Shown in pieces: positions 45,301-55,823 of a DNA stretch of 64,000 nucleotides (position 1 is the first letter of the stretch; the number at the start of each line of letters is the position of its first letter). A model generated the notes under the pieces. It was not told the origin of the DNA and did no database searches. It saw only the letters and a program-made list of their open reading frames with translations. The translations under genes were made by a program, and so were the position numbers. The DNA is from Candidatus Pseudomonas phytovorans (lineage in GTDB: Bacteria > Pseudomonadota > Gammaproteobacteria > Pseudomonadales > Pseudomonadaceae): positions 4,252,001-4,316,000 of the forward strand of contig CP119325.1 of the NCBI GenBank assembly GCA_029202525.1, given 5' to 3'.

Positions 45301-47410
45301 GTTTTTCTCCTTGCGCCTGGCCGAGGCGGATCAGCGCGTCGACCGCAGTGGTGCCGTGGGCACCGACCATCAATGGGTTCACATCCAGCTCCAGCAGTTG
45401 CCCGGCGTTTTCGCAGGCATAGTCGGCCACCGCGCGGATGGCCGCGACCAGGGCGTCGAAGTCGGCGGCCGGGCGGCCACGGAAGCCTTGCAACAGGCTG
45501 GCGCTGCGCAGGCTCAGCAGGGCGGCGCGAATGGCGCTGTCGGTGGTGGGCAACAACAGGCTGACACTGTCGTTGAGCAGTTCGACCAGCACCCCACCGG
45601 CACCGATCACCAGGGCGAGGGCGAAATCCGGTTCACGCTTGACGCCGACGATCAGCTCGGCCAGCGGCGGCTCGGCCATGGGTTCGAGCAGTACCTGGTC
45701 GAACGCCACCTGCGGGGCATAGGCAGCGATGCGCTGGCGCATCTGCACCAGTGCGGATTCCAGCGCAGCGGCATCGCGCAGGTTCAGCGCCACCGCACCG
45801 GCTTCGGTCTTGTGCGGCAACTGCGCACTGACCGCCTTCAGTACCAGCGGGTAACCAACCTGGGCGGCGTCTGCCACGGCGCGCTCGGGCGTACTCAGCA
45901 CACCCGCAGGCACGGGCAAACCGAAGGCGCGCAGGGCTTGCTTGGATTGCCATTCGTCCAGCAACCGGCTTTCACCCGTGAGAGCCTGCGGGCACAGCGG
46001 TACCCGTGCGGCCTCGCCTTGCTCCAGCAAATGCGGGCGGTTGCGTTGGTAAGCGACAATACGGCCCCAGGCCGCCAGGCCGTCTTCCACCCCCTGCAGG
46101 GCGGCGATACCGCGTGCATGCAGGCGTTCGCGCGCGCTGGCGGGCAACAGCTCCGGGAAGGCAGAAGTGACGAAGCCGATCTTGCCGTGACGCTCCAGCG
46201 CATCGCAGTACAGCGCCAGCAGCAGGTCGCATTCCTTGCGCTCGCCCGTAAATTCAGCAGGGTAGTCGAGCACCAGCATGGCCGCGTCGGCCGCGCCGCT
46301 CAGTGTGCTGTCGAGCATCCGTTGCAAAGCTGCTGCATCGCCCCAGATGGCCGTGGTGAAATCCAGCGGGTTGACCAGGTTGGCATAGGCCGGGAGCACC
46401 TCGGCCAGTGCCATCACCTGCCCTTGTTCAAGCTTGGGCAGGTGCAAATGGTTACGCTCGGCATAGTCGGCGATCAGGCCGGCATCGCCGCCTGAGCAAG
46501 CCAGCGCGATCAGCTCGCTATCTGCCGGCAAGCGACCGCAAGCGGCGGCCTTGAGGGTTTCGACAAAGCTCACCGGGCCGCTGACGCGGATCACGCCCAG
46601 GCGCTGGAACAGGCTGTCGTACAGGGCATCGGAGCCAGACAACGAGCTGGTGTGGCTGAGCGCCAGTTCAGCGCCGATCTGCGAAACGCCCGTTTTCAGG
46701 GCAATGATCGGCGTGCCCTGCTGCAGTGCCTTATAAGCGGCACGTGCAAAACCCGACACGTTCTTCAAGCCCTCCAGGTGCAGCCCGATGGCCGTTACCC
46801 GTGGGTCGTCGAGCAAGACGTCCATCAGTTCGGCCACACCCAGTTGCGCCTGGTTGCCGACCGAAGCCATGTAGGCCACCGGCAACGAGCGGTCGCTCAT
46901 GGACAGGTTGTAAGCGAAGTTGCCGCTCTGGGTGAGGATCGCCACGCCCTTCTCCACCTGCTTGCCACCATGGGCCACCGGCCACAGGGCGGCGCCGTGC
47001 AGGTAATCAAGCAGGCCATAACAGTTGGGGCCGAGCAGGGCCATGTTGCCGGCCGCCGCGAGCAGGCGCTGCTGCAACTGGCCGCCCTCCTCGCCACTCT
47101 CGGCAAAACCCGAGGCATAGCAGATGGCACCACCGGCGCCGCGTGCGGCCAGTTCAGCAACGCACTCCAAGGTCAGCTCGCGGTTGGTGGCGATGAATAC
47201 CGCGTCCGGGGCGTAAGGCAAGTCGGCCACACGCGCCACGCAAGGGATACCTTCCAGGCTTTCATGTTGCGGGTTGACCAGCCACAGCTCGCCGCCAAAG
47301 CCACCTTCGGCGCAGCGCTTTAACGCCCGCGCCATGCTGCGCCCGCCAACGAAGGCCAGGTGCCGGGGCGCCAGCAGGCGCTTGAGGTTGTCACGAATCG
47401 ATTGCGACAT
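45293..47410 (-). CDS. NDP-forming acyl-CoA synthetase (acetate-CoA ligase family)
   Basis: A 705-residue fused alpha-beta enzyme. The N-terminal half is a CoA-binding and succinyl-CoA-ligase-like region (APRHLAFVGGRSMARAL; LLGPNCYGLLDYLHG; ILTQSGNFAYNLSM), with the phosphohistidine-type segment GAELALSHTSSLSGSD. The C-terminal half is an ATP-grasp domain (YPLVLKAVSAQLPHKTEAGAVALNL, and ELDVNPLMV). It makes an acyl-CoA from a carboxylic acid with ADP formation. AGGAGA precedes ATG 47410. The frame runs much further upstream but enters the acyl-CoA dehydrogenase gene. Within an arginine operon, 4-guanidinobutyrate is a possible substrate (inference). Confidence 0.88.
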   Translation of the reverse strand: MSQSIRDNLKRLLAPRHLAFVGGRSMARALKRCAEGGFGGELWLVNPQHESLEGIPCVARVADLPYAPDAVFIATNRELTLECVAELAARGAGGAICYASGFAESGEEGGQLQQRLLAAAGNMALLGPNCYGLLDYLHGAALWPVAHGGKQVEKGVAILTQSGNFAYNLSMSDRSLPVAYMASVGNQAQLGVAELMDVLLDDPRVTAIGLHLEGLKNVSGFARAAYKALQQGTPIIALKTGVSQIGAELALSHTSSLSGSDALYDSLFQRLGVIRVSGPVSFVETLKAAACGRLPADSELIALACSGGDAGLIADYAERNHLHLPKLEQGQVMALAEVLPAYANLVNPLDFTTAIWGDAAALQRMLDSTLSGAADAAMLVLDYPAEFTGERKECDLLLALYCDALERHGKIGFVTSAFPELLPASARERLHARGIAALQGVEDGLAAWGRIVAYQRNRPHLLEQGEAARVPLCPQALTGESRLLDEWQSKQALRAFGLPVPAGVLSTPERAVADAAQVGYPLVLKAVSAQLPHKTEAGAVALNLRDAAALESALVQMRQRIAAYAPQVAFDQVLLEPMAEPPLAELIVGVKREPDFALALVIGAGGVLVELLNDSVSLLLPTTDSAIRAALLSLRSASLLQGFRGRPAADFDALVAAIRAVADYACENAGQLLELDVNPLMVGAHGTTAVDALIRLGQAQGEKHE

Positions 47411-47427
47411 GGGTGTTCTCCTGGCGC

Positions 47428-48588
47428 TCAGCGCAGCAGCGGGCGCAGCAGTTCGCGGGCGATGATGTGCCGCTGGATTTCCGAGGTGCCCTCCCAGATG
47501 CGCTCGATACGCGCGTTGCGCCAGATGCGCTCGACCGGCCCTTCGTCCATCAGGCCCATGCCACCGAAGATCTGTACGGTTTCGTCGGCAACCTTGCCCA
47601 GCACCTCGCTGGCAAACAGCTTGGCCATCCCGGCTTCGCCGTCGGTCATGCTGCCCTGGTCCATCTTCCAGGCGGTGTGCAGGGTGAGCATTTCGGCGGC
47701 GCGAATCTGCGTGGCCATGTCGGCCAGCTTGAACGATACCCCCTGGTAGCTGCCGATGGCCTGGCCGAACTGCTTGCGGTCGGCGGCCCACTGCAACGAC
47801 AGGTCGAGGGCGCGCTGCGCCTGGCCCACGCAATTGGCGGCAACCATTACCCGGCCGGCGGTGAGCCAGGCGTTGGCCACTTCCCAGCCTTTGCCGACTT
47901 CGCCCAGCACTTTGCTGGCCGGTACCTTGCAGTCGTCGAAGAACAGCTCATAGGTGTGGTAGCCACGGTTGCTCACGCACTTGGGGCCACGGCGGATGGT
48001 CATGCCCGGCGTGCCCCGGTCGACCAGCAAGGCGGTGACCGCATTGCGTTTGCGCCCGTTGTGCTCGTAGGTGTCGGTCACGGCGAAGACGATGGCGAAA
48101 TCGGCATGGCCGGCATGGCTGATGAAGTGCTTGCTGCCGTTGATGACAAAGTCATCACCCTGGCGCACGGCACGGGTCTTGATCGCATTGGCGTCAGAGC
48201 CGGCACCCGGTTCGGTGAGGGCGAAGCAGTCGGTTTTCTCGCCCTGCACGCACGGCAGCAGGTAGTCGTTGATCTGCTCGTCCTTGCAGGCCATGAGGAT
48301 TTTCGACGGGCGTGCGACAAACACATGCAGCGCCCAGGAGACCTTGGACAGCTCGCGTTCGATCAGCGCCTGGGACAGGTAGTCCAGGCCACCACCGCCG
48401 ACTTCCTCGGGCATGTTGAAGGCATAGAACCCGGCGGCGATGGCCTTGCCGCGAATCTGCGCCGCAAGCTCCGGCGACACGGCATCAGCGCGATCCACCG
48501 CTTCCTCATGGGGCAGCAGCTCTTTGGCAACAAAGCTGCGTACCGCTTCCACCAACATTTCTTGTTCTTGGGTCAGTTGGAAATTCAT
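47428..48588 (-). CDS. Acyl-CoA dehydrogenase
   Basis: A 386-residue flavoprotein with the full family pattern: ALTEPGAGSDANAIKTRA (FAD/substrate loop), FINGSKHFISHAG-like middle strand, and the C-terminal FGGMGLMDEGPVERIWRNARIERIWEGTSEIQRHIIARELL, whose Glu in IWEGTSE is the usual catalytic base position. It introduces a 2,3-double bond into an acyl-CoA and passes electrons to ETF. It lies between an enoyl-CoA hydratase and an acyl-CoA synthetase on the same strand, completing a short beta-oxidation set. Confidence 0.93.
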   Translation of the reverse strand: MNFQLTQEQEMLVEAVRSFVAKELLPHEEAVDRADAVSPELAAQIRGKAIAAGFYAFNMPEEVGGGGLDYLSQALIERELSKVSWALHVFVARPSKILMACKDEQINDYLLPCVQGEKTDCFALTEPGAGSDANAIKTRAVRQGDDFVINGSKHFISHAGHADFAIVFAVTDTYEHNGRKRNAVTALLVDRGTPGMTIRRGPKCVSNRGYHTYELFFDDCKVPASKVLGEVGKGWEVANAWLTAGRVMVAANCVGQAQRALDLSLQWAADRKQFGQAIGSYQGVSFKLADMATQIRAAEMLTLHTAWKMDQGSMTDGEAGMAKLFASEVLGKVADETVQIFGGMGLMDEGPVERIWRNARIERIWEGTSEIQRHIIARELLRPLLR

Positions 48589-48621
48589 CTGCGAAGGTCC
48601 TGATGAGGGTCGGGTGTCGGA

Positions 48622-49416
48622 TTACAGGCCAGTAAAGCGAGGTGCGCGGCGCTCAACCGAGGCTTGCAGCGCCTCGGCGCCATCCTGGCTGCGGCCGCAC
48701 AGCAGGCCGGCTTGGCGTTCTGCTTCCAGCTGTTCGGCCAAGGTGCGCCGGGCGCCATCGCGGATCAGTTGCTTGGTCTGCGCGTAGGCGAAGGTCGGGC
48801 CGTTGGCCAGGCGCCCGGCCAGTTCGGCGGCCACGGTGGGCAATTGCTCGTCGGCGCAGACTTCGCTGACCAGCCCGGCCGCCAAGGCGCGCTCGGCGCC
48901 CCACGGCTCATCGAGGAACAGCAAGCGCTTGGCCTGCTCGCTGCCGATCAGCCGTGGCAGGTGCCAGCTGGCACCGGCATCGGGGCTGTAGCCCATGCTG
49001 GTATAGCCGGCCTTGAAGCGCGCCGAGGCAGCGGCGATGCGCAGGTCGCAGCACAGGCTGAGGTCCATGCCGCCGCCGACGGCGGTGCCGTTGATAGCGG
49101 CGATGGTGGGTTTATCGAGGCTGTGCAGGCGCAACATCAGGGCGTGGGCGGTTTCGGTCCAGCCGTAGCTTTCCAGGGTGCCTGCGGCCTCGGCGGCGGC
49201 CCACTCGGCCAGGTCGGCGCCGGCGCAGAAACTGCGGCCACTGCCGGTGAGCACCACCACGCGCACGGCCGGGTCGCTGTTGCAGGTGTCCAGCAGCGCG
49301 TGCAGTTGCTTGAGGGTGGGAATGTCCAGCGCGTTGCGCTGCTCGGGGCGGTTGAGGGTGATCCAGGCAACGCCGGCTTCGACTTTGCTCAACAGTGACG
49401 ACGACGGGGTGGTCAT
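48622..49416 (-). CDS. Enoyl-CoA hydratase/isomerase family protein
   Basis: A 264-residue crotonase-fold enzyme. The oxyanion-hole segments are SGRSFCAGADLAEWA and INGTAVGGGMDLSLCCDLRIA. ATG 49416 is preferred, since the open frame upstream runs into the repeat at 49569-49610 and has no ribosome site; GAGG stands before it. It is the first gene of the seven- or eight-gene operon that runs to aruH and beyond. Hydration of the enoyl-CoA made by the neighbouring dehydrogenase is expected. Confidence 0.9.
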   Translation of the reverse strand: MTTPSSSLLSKVEAGVAWITLNRPEQRNALDIPTLKQLHALLDTCNSDPAVRVVVLTGSGRSFCAGADLAEWAAAEAAGTLESYGWTETAHALMLRLHSLDKPTIAAINGTAVGGGMDLSLCCDLRIAAASARFKAGYTSMGYSPDAGASWHLPRLIGSEQAKRLLFLDEPWGAERALAAGLVSEVCADEQLPTVAAELAGRLANGPTFAYAQTKQLIRDGARRTLAEQLEAERQAGLLCGRSQDGAEALQASVERRAPRFTGL

Positions 49417-49499
49417 GGGGGGCCTCGGTGTTGTTGTGATGGTTTTGGGAGGACTTGATGAAAGAGATACTAAACGAGTGTTCAACAAGGCGGGATGGG

Positions 49500-49538
49500 C
49501 TGTTACAACTTCGTACAACTCGGGTTTTGGTGTTACAC
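49500..49538 (-). promoter_or_regulatory. Candidate AruR site upstream of the aru operon
   Basis: Read on the minus strand, GTTGTACGAA (49519-49510) is directly followed by GTTGTAACAG (49509-49500), a tandem repeat with 10-base period typical of OmpR/PhoB-type sites. GTGTAACA lies a turn further upstream. GTTGTACGAA also occurs before the permease gene at 51213. The gap 49417-49657 otherwise holds only the repeat at 49569. Confidence 0.55.
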
Positions 49539-49568
49539 AGCTAGCTTTCGTCATTGCATTTTCGTTGC

Positions 49569-49610
49569 CTGTGAGATCGAGCGCCGCGCGGGCGGCGCTC
49601 GATCTCACAG
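49569..49610. repeat. 42-bp perfect palindrome related to the 1984-2243 elements
   Basis: Arms of 19 bases (CTGTGAGATCGAGCGCCGC and complement) around GCGG. Its right half and flank (GGCGGCGCTCGATCTCA) are identical to part of the arm at 2178-2243, and the following bases are nearly so. It lies between the aru operon promoter and the permease end. Confidence 0.85.
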
Positions 49611-49657
49611 ACGACAAAAATGCAGCGACGAACACCTACCAGCAACGAACCGCAGCC

Positions 49658-51064
49658 TCAAACCCCCGGCACACTCGGCTCAAACGCCGCCTGCCGACGG
49701 CGATTGACGAAGTAATACGCCGCATAGCACAGCGCAATAAACCCAAAGCCCCAGTACAACGACGGCCGCTGCGTTTCATCCAGCGCCAGGAACACGAACA
49801 GCGAGCTGCACAGGGTGATGCACAGCAGCGGCACCAGCGGGTACAGCGGCGCCCTGTACTTCAGGTCCTGCAACTGCCCACCATCACGCAGGTAGGCCTT
49901 GCGGAAGCGGTACTGCGCCAGCGCGATTACAATCCAGGTCACGGTGCCCGACATGCCGCTCACCGCCATCAGCACCATGAACAGGGTGTCGGCGGCAATG
50001 AAGCTGGTCATCAGCGAGACCAGCGCAAAGCACAGAGTGATGCTCAGCGCCCGCAGCGGCACCCCACGCTTGCTCAGCGGCGCCAGGCTTTTCGGCGCCA
50101 TGCCGCTCTTGGACATCGCCCAGAGAATGCGTGTAGAGGCATACAGCCCGGAGTTGCCCACCGAAAGGATGGCGGTAAGGATGACGAAGTTCATCACGTC
50201 GGCAGCAAAGGGGATACCGACCATGTCGAACACCTGCACGAACGGGCTTTCCATCAGACCCGCCTGCTCGTAGGGCACGATGGCCGACAGCACGGCAATC
50301 GCCAGCACGTAGAAAATCAGCACACGGAACACCACGTTGCGCACCGCCCGCGGAATGCTCTTTTCCGGGTGCTCGGTCTCACCGGCCGCCACACCCATGA
50401 TCTCGCAGCCCTGGAAGGCGTAGACCACGGTCATCATCACCGCGAACACTGCCGACAGGCCATGGGGGAACAGCGACTCGCCCATCAGGTTGTTCAACAT
50501 CGGCGCCGGTGCCCCGCTGCTCAACGGGATGGCGCCGAAGATCACCAGCAGGCCGATGATGATAAAGCCAAGGATGGTCGCCACCTTGATGCCCGAGAAC
50601 CAGTATTCAGCCTCGCCAAAAGCACGAGTGGCCAGGGCGTTGAGGCCGAACAGCACGACCACGAAAAGTGCCGACCAGTACCAGATCGGTATTTCGGGGA
50701 ACCAGCGGGTCATGAGCATGCCCGCTGCGGTGAACTCCAGGCCCACGGTGGTGGCCCAGCTCATCCAGTACACCCAGCCGATCATGAAGCCCGTGGCTGG
50801 GCCGATGAACTTCGTGGCATGGGCCTGGAACGACCCGGACACCGGCATCTGCACCGACAATTCGCCCAGGCAGACCATCACCAGGTACATCAGCAGGCCA
50901 GCCACCAGGTAGCACAGGATCGCGCCCACCGGGCCGCCCTGGTTGATGGTCACGCCCGAGCCCATGAACAGGCCGGTGCCAATTACCCCGCCCAGCGACA
51001 GCATGAAGATGTGCCGGCTTTTCAGGGCGCGGGTGAGCTGGATCTTTTCGCTTGAATCAGTCAT
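49658..51064 (-). CDS. APC family amino-acid permease of the aru locus
   Basis: A 468-residue inner-membrane transporter. LKSRHIFMLSLGGVIGTGLFMGSGVTINQGGPVGAI and FQGCEIMGVAAGETEHPEKSIPRAV are typical of the basic/neutral amino-acid branch (LysP/GABA-permease-like). ATG 51064 is chosen because GAGG precedes it. A permease stands at the same place beside aruRS in P. aeruginosa, so arginine or another basic amino acid is the probable cargo. Its upstream region shares the GTTGTACGAA motif with the catabolic operon. Confidence 0.9.
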   Translation of the reverse strand: MTDSSEKIQLTRALKSRHIFMLSLGGVIGTGLFMGSGVTINQGGPVGAILCYLVAGLLMYLVMVCLGELSVQMPVSGSFQAHATKFIGPATGFMIGWVYWMSWATTVGLEFTAAGMLMTRWFPEIPIWYWSALFVVVLFGLNALATRAFGEAEYWFSGIKVATILGFIIIGLLVIFGAIPLSSGAPAPMLNNLMGESLFPHGLSAVFAVMMTVVYAFQGCEIMGVAAGETEHPEKSIPRAVRNVVFRVLIFYVLAIAVLSAIVPYEQAGLMESPFVQVFDMVGIPFAADVMNFVILTAILSVGNSGLYASTRILWAMSKSGMAPKSLAPLSKRGVPLRALSITLCFALVSLMTSFIAADTLFMVLMAVSGMSGTVTWIVIALAQYRFRKAYLRDGGQLQDLKYRAPLYPLVPLLCITLCSSLFVFLALDETQRPSLYWGFGFIALCYAAYYFVNRRRQAAFEPSVPGV

Positions 51065-51144
51065 GACGCACCTCACCATTGCGGCAGGTGCGTGGAGCAG
51101 TAGAAAGGAGGGGCTGAGCGCTAGGGCATGTCATTATTCTTGTC

Positions 51145-51195
51145 TCCAATAAGCCTCATGGACCGCGTGCAACACGGTTGCCATGGATTATTGGA
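51145..51195. promoter_or_regulatory. TCCAATAA / TTATTGGA dyad before the permease
   Basis: Perfect 8-bp arms at 51145-51152 and 51188-51195, separated by 35 bases, within the permease upstream region. CATGG and CCATG lie just inside the arms. Confidence 0.35.
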
Positions 51196-51212
51196 AACGG
51201 ATGTAAGGTGCC

Positions 51213-51260
51213 GTTGTACGAACCGATCGAAGATGTAAAAAGTCGTAAGTTTTTTGTACG
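51213..51260. promoter_or_regulatory. Candidate AruR sites upstream of the permease
   Basis: GTTGTACGAA (51213-51222) is followed by GATGTAAAAA (51232-51241), GTCGTAAGTT (51242-51251) and TTGTACG (51254-51260), a series of similar repeats at about 10-base period. The first is identical to the site in the aru operon promoter. Confidence 0.5.
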
Positions 51261-53512
<2,252 letters not shown>

Positions 53513-53516
<4 letters not shown>

Positions 53517-54289
53517 CGGGCATCCGCCGGCAGCTTGATCATGTCGCGGTAGGTGACTTCGCTCTGCTCCAGCCAGCGCTCGATCTCGCCGTCCCGGTTC
53601 ATGCGCTGCAACTGCGCGTCGATTTCATCCATGTGCTGGCTCAAGGGTGATTGCCGCGACACGGCCACACGCAGGTAGTCCACGCTGAGCGCGGCAGGCA
53701 GGGCGCGGAGGTTTTGCGCACCGGGCAGGTGCTCGATGAACAGCAACCCGGTGCGCCGCTCCTGGATTACATAGTCGATACGCCCGCGAATCAGCTTGCC
53801 AAAGTTCTGCTGGCTGGAGGACACCCGCTCGATGTTCTGGTGGCGGGCGACAAAACGGTCGAACTCGGCGCCGTAGCTTTCGCCGTACAGCAGGCCGCCG
53901 CGATAGCCGGCCAGGTCCTCGAGCTGCTTGAACTGCACCGGCCGCAGGCGGTTGTAGAACACCGCCACTTCCTCACGCAGCACCGGCACAGTGGAAAACC
54001 GCATGCGCTGGTCGCGCTGGTCGCTGTTATAGGCCAGCACCACATCCACTCGCCCGGCAGCGGCATCCATCAGGCAACGCTTCCAGTTGCCCAGCACTAC
54101 GGTCTGTACCGGGTAGCCCATGCGTGCAAAAAGCTCGCGCACCACGGTCGGGGCCACGCCGCGCACCTGGTGGCCATCGCTCCAGGAAATCGGCGGGTAC
54201 ACCGGGTAGTCGCAGTAGCGCACCGGTTCTGTGGCGCTGGCTTGCGCAGCGAGCAGCGCCAGCGCCATTACCCAGACGCGGTGAGTCAC
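53513..54289 (-). CDS. Periplasmic solute-binding protein (family 3) within the aruR-aruS operon
   Basis: A 258-residue protein with a signal peptide (THRVWVMALALLAAQASATE) and a family 3 binding-protein body (VRYCDYPVYPPISWSDGHQVRGVAPTVVRELFARMGYPV; AGYRGGLLYGESYG; IRGRIDYVIQERRT). GTG at 54289 is chosen because it overlaps the aruR stop (GTGA) and yields a complete signal peptide; an internal ATG at 54268 would remove its basic start. No transporter genes are near. Placed between a response regulator and its kinase, it probably presents the ligand to the AruS periplasmic domain. Confidence 0.83.
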
Positions 54290-55002
54290 GCCGCCACGCT
54301 GGCAGTGAACAGGTAACCGGTGCCGTGAATGGTGATGATCAGTTGCGGCTCGGCAGGGTCGTCGTGCAGCTTGCGCCGCAGGCGACCGACCAGCACGTCG
54401 ATGGAGCGGTCGTTGGGCACCCACTCGCGGTTGCGAATCTGGTCCATCAACTGGTCACGGCTGAGGGTATGGCCGCTGTTGCGCAAGAACACGCTAAGCA
54501 GCTGAAACTCACCGTGGGTCAGCAGGGTTTGCCCACCGCGCGGGTCTATCAGGCGACGGCGGTCGGTGTCCAGCGCCCAGTCGGCAAACTGCTTCAGCGA
54601 CTGCGCACAGGCCGGTGCCGGGTGCACATCGCGGGCATGGCGCACGCGGCGGATCAGGTTTTTGGCACGCGACACCAGCTCACGGGGGTTGAGCGGTTTG
54701 ATCACGTAATCGTCGGCGCCGCACTCCAGGCCGACGATGCGGTCGATATCGTCATTGCGGCCGGTGATGAGAATGATGCCCACCTCCGAGCGCACGCGCA
54801 GCTCGCGGGTCAGGGTAAGGCCGTCCTTGCCAGGCAGGCGGATATCCAGCAGCACCAGGTCGACATCCTGGCTGCCAAGCAGGGCTTCAGCCTTTTCCGC
54901 CGTGTCGGCACAGTGCACGTCATAGCCTTCCTGGGACAGATAGGCCTGCAGCAAGTCACGAATAAGCGGATCGTCATCGACGATCAATACCCGAGGCGTC
55001 AT
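54286..55002 (-). CDS. aruR: OmpR-family response regulator (AruR-like)
   Basis: A 238-residue regulator. The receiver has acidic Asp10-Asp11, phospho-acceptor Asp53 (LLDIRLPGKDG) and Lys in DYVIKPLNP. The C-terminal winged helix ends in REWVPNDRSIDVLVGRLRRKLHDDPAEPQLIITIHGTGYLF. ATG 55002 is fixed by the receiver start RVLIVDDDP; the frame is open further upstream. It is first in the aruR/binding-protein/aruS operon and should activate the arginine transaminase operon, binding direct repeats such as GTTGTACGAA. Confidence 0.9.
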   Translation of the reverse strand: MTPRVLIVDDDPLIRDLLQAYLSQEGYDVHCADTAEKAEALLGSQDVDLVLLDIRLPGKDGLTLTRELRVRSEVGIILITGRNDDIDRIVGLECGADDYVIKPLNPRELVSRAKNLIRRVRHARDVHPAPACAQSLKQFADWALDTDRRRLIDPRGGQTLLTHGEFQLLSVFLRNSGHTLSRDQLMDQIRNREWVPNDRSIDVLVGRLRRKLHDDPAEPQLIITIHGTGYLFTASVAA

Positions 55003-55076
55003 TGCGTGTTGTCTCTTTTTTATTGGTGTTGTTCTACACACTCGCGACAGCAGCGTACTCGTTACTGAACAGACGA

Positions 55077-55721
55077 TCAACAGCCCTCGGGCAGGCTGAA
55101 GCGCCGCCGACCACCCGCCTGCAGCCCGTCGACCCAGGCCTCGCAGATAATCACCCCCTGCTCCGGGGTGAAGGTGCCGGGGTTGAGCCCCGACTCCAGC
55201 CACAGGCCATCGAGCAGAGCGCTCAAGCTGATGGCCGCCAAATCGGCATCGAAGCCCTGCCAGCCCTCCTGCGTGGCCAGCTCCGCCAGCAGCCGGCTCA
55301 GTTCCTTGCGGTATTCGCCATAGGAATGGTCATGCACCTGGTTGATCGCGTCGGCCGTCTTTACCGCACCCCAGAAGGCCAGCCAGGCGTCGAGCAGTTG
55401 TGGGTCCAGCAACTCTGCACAGAACGAGGCGCGGAAAAACGCCGACAACCGCTCGCGGGCATTGGGCGCAGCCTGCGCCATGGCTTCACGCAGCAGCCCC
55501 ATTACCCGACCGGTGACGGCCAGGTAGGCTTCGGCCACCAGTTCATCCTTGCCGGCGTAGTGGTGGCTGATCAGCCCGACCGAGACCCCGGCCTCGGCCG
55601 AGATCTTGCGGATCGACGCGCCCTGAAAGCCATGGCGTTTCAGGCACACCAGGGTCGCTTCGACCAGGTTGGCTTTGCGCAATTGCGGCAGCATGCGGTG
55701 GTAGCGGGCTTCCTGGCTCAT
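55077..55721 (-). CDS. TetR family transcriptional regulator (BetI-like)
   Basis: A 214-residue repressor. The N-terminal helix-turn-helix reads LRKANLVEATLVCLKRHGFQGASIRKISAEAGVSVGLISHHYAGKDELVAEAY, which is the BetI subtype, with a helical effector domain behind. ATG 55721 starts the conserved MSQEARYHRMLPQLRK. It is divergent from an enoyl-CoA hydratase gene 102 bases away and ends 74 bases before the aruR start. It probably represses the hydratase gene; effector unknown, possibly an acyl-CoA or quaternary amine. Confidence 0.88.
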   Translation of the reverse strand: MSQEARYHRMLPQLRKANLVEATLVCLKRHGFQGASIRKISAEAGVSVGLISHHYAGKDELVAEAYLAVTGRVMGLLREAMAQAAPNARERLSAFFRASFCAELLDPQLLDAWLAFWGAVKTADAINQVHDHSYGEYRKELSRLLAELATQEGWQGFDADLAAISLSALLDGLWLESGLNPGTFTPEQGVIICEAWVDGLQAGGRRRFSLPEGC

Positions 55722-55823
55722 CGGCGGTTCTCGGTTCAGGGGCTGGACTGAACGACTGTACAACAAGCCGGACTGCGTGATAAACCCTTGGCATCTTTGC
55801 CCACAACAACAAAAGCGGCTGCC

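Noticed and set aside
45293..47833. 846-residue version of the acyl-CoA synthetase
   Set aside because: The first 141 codons overlap the acyl-CoA dehydrogenase gene; ATG 47410 has AGGAGA ahead and starts the family domain.
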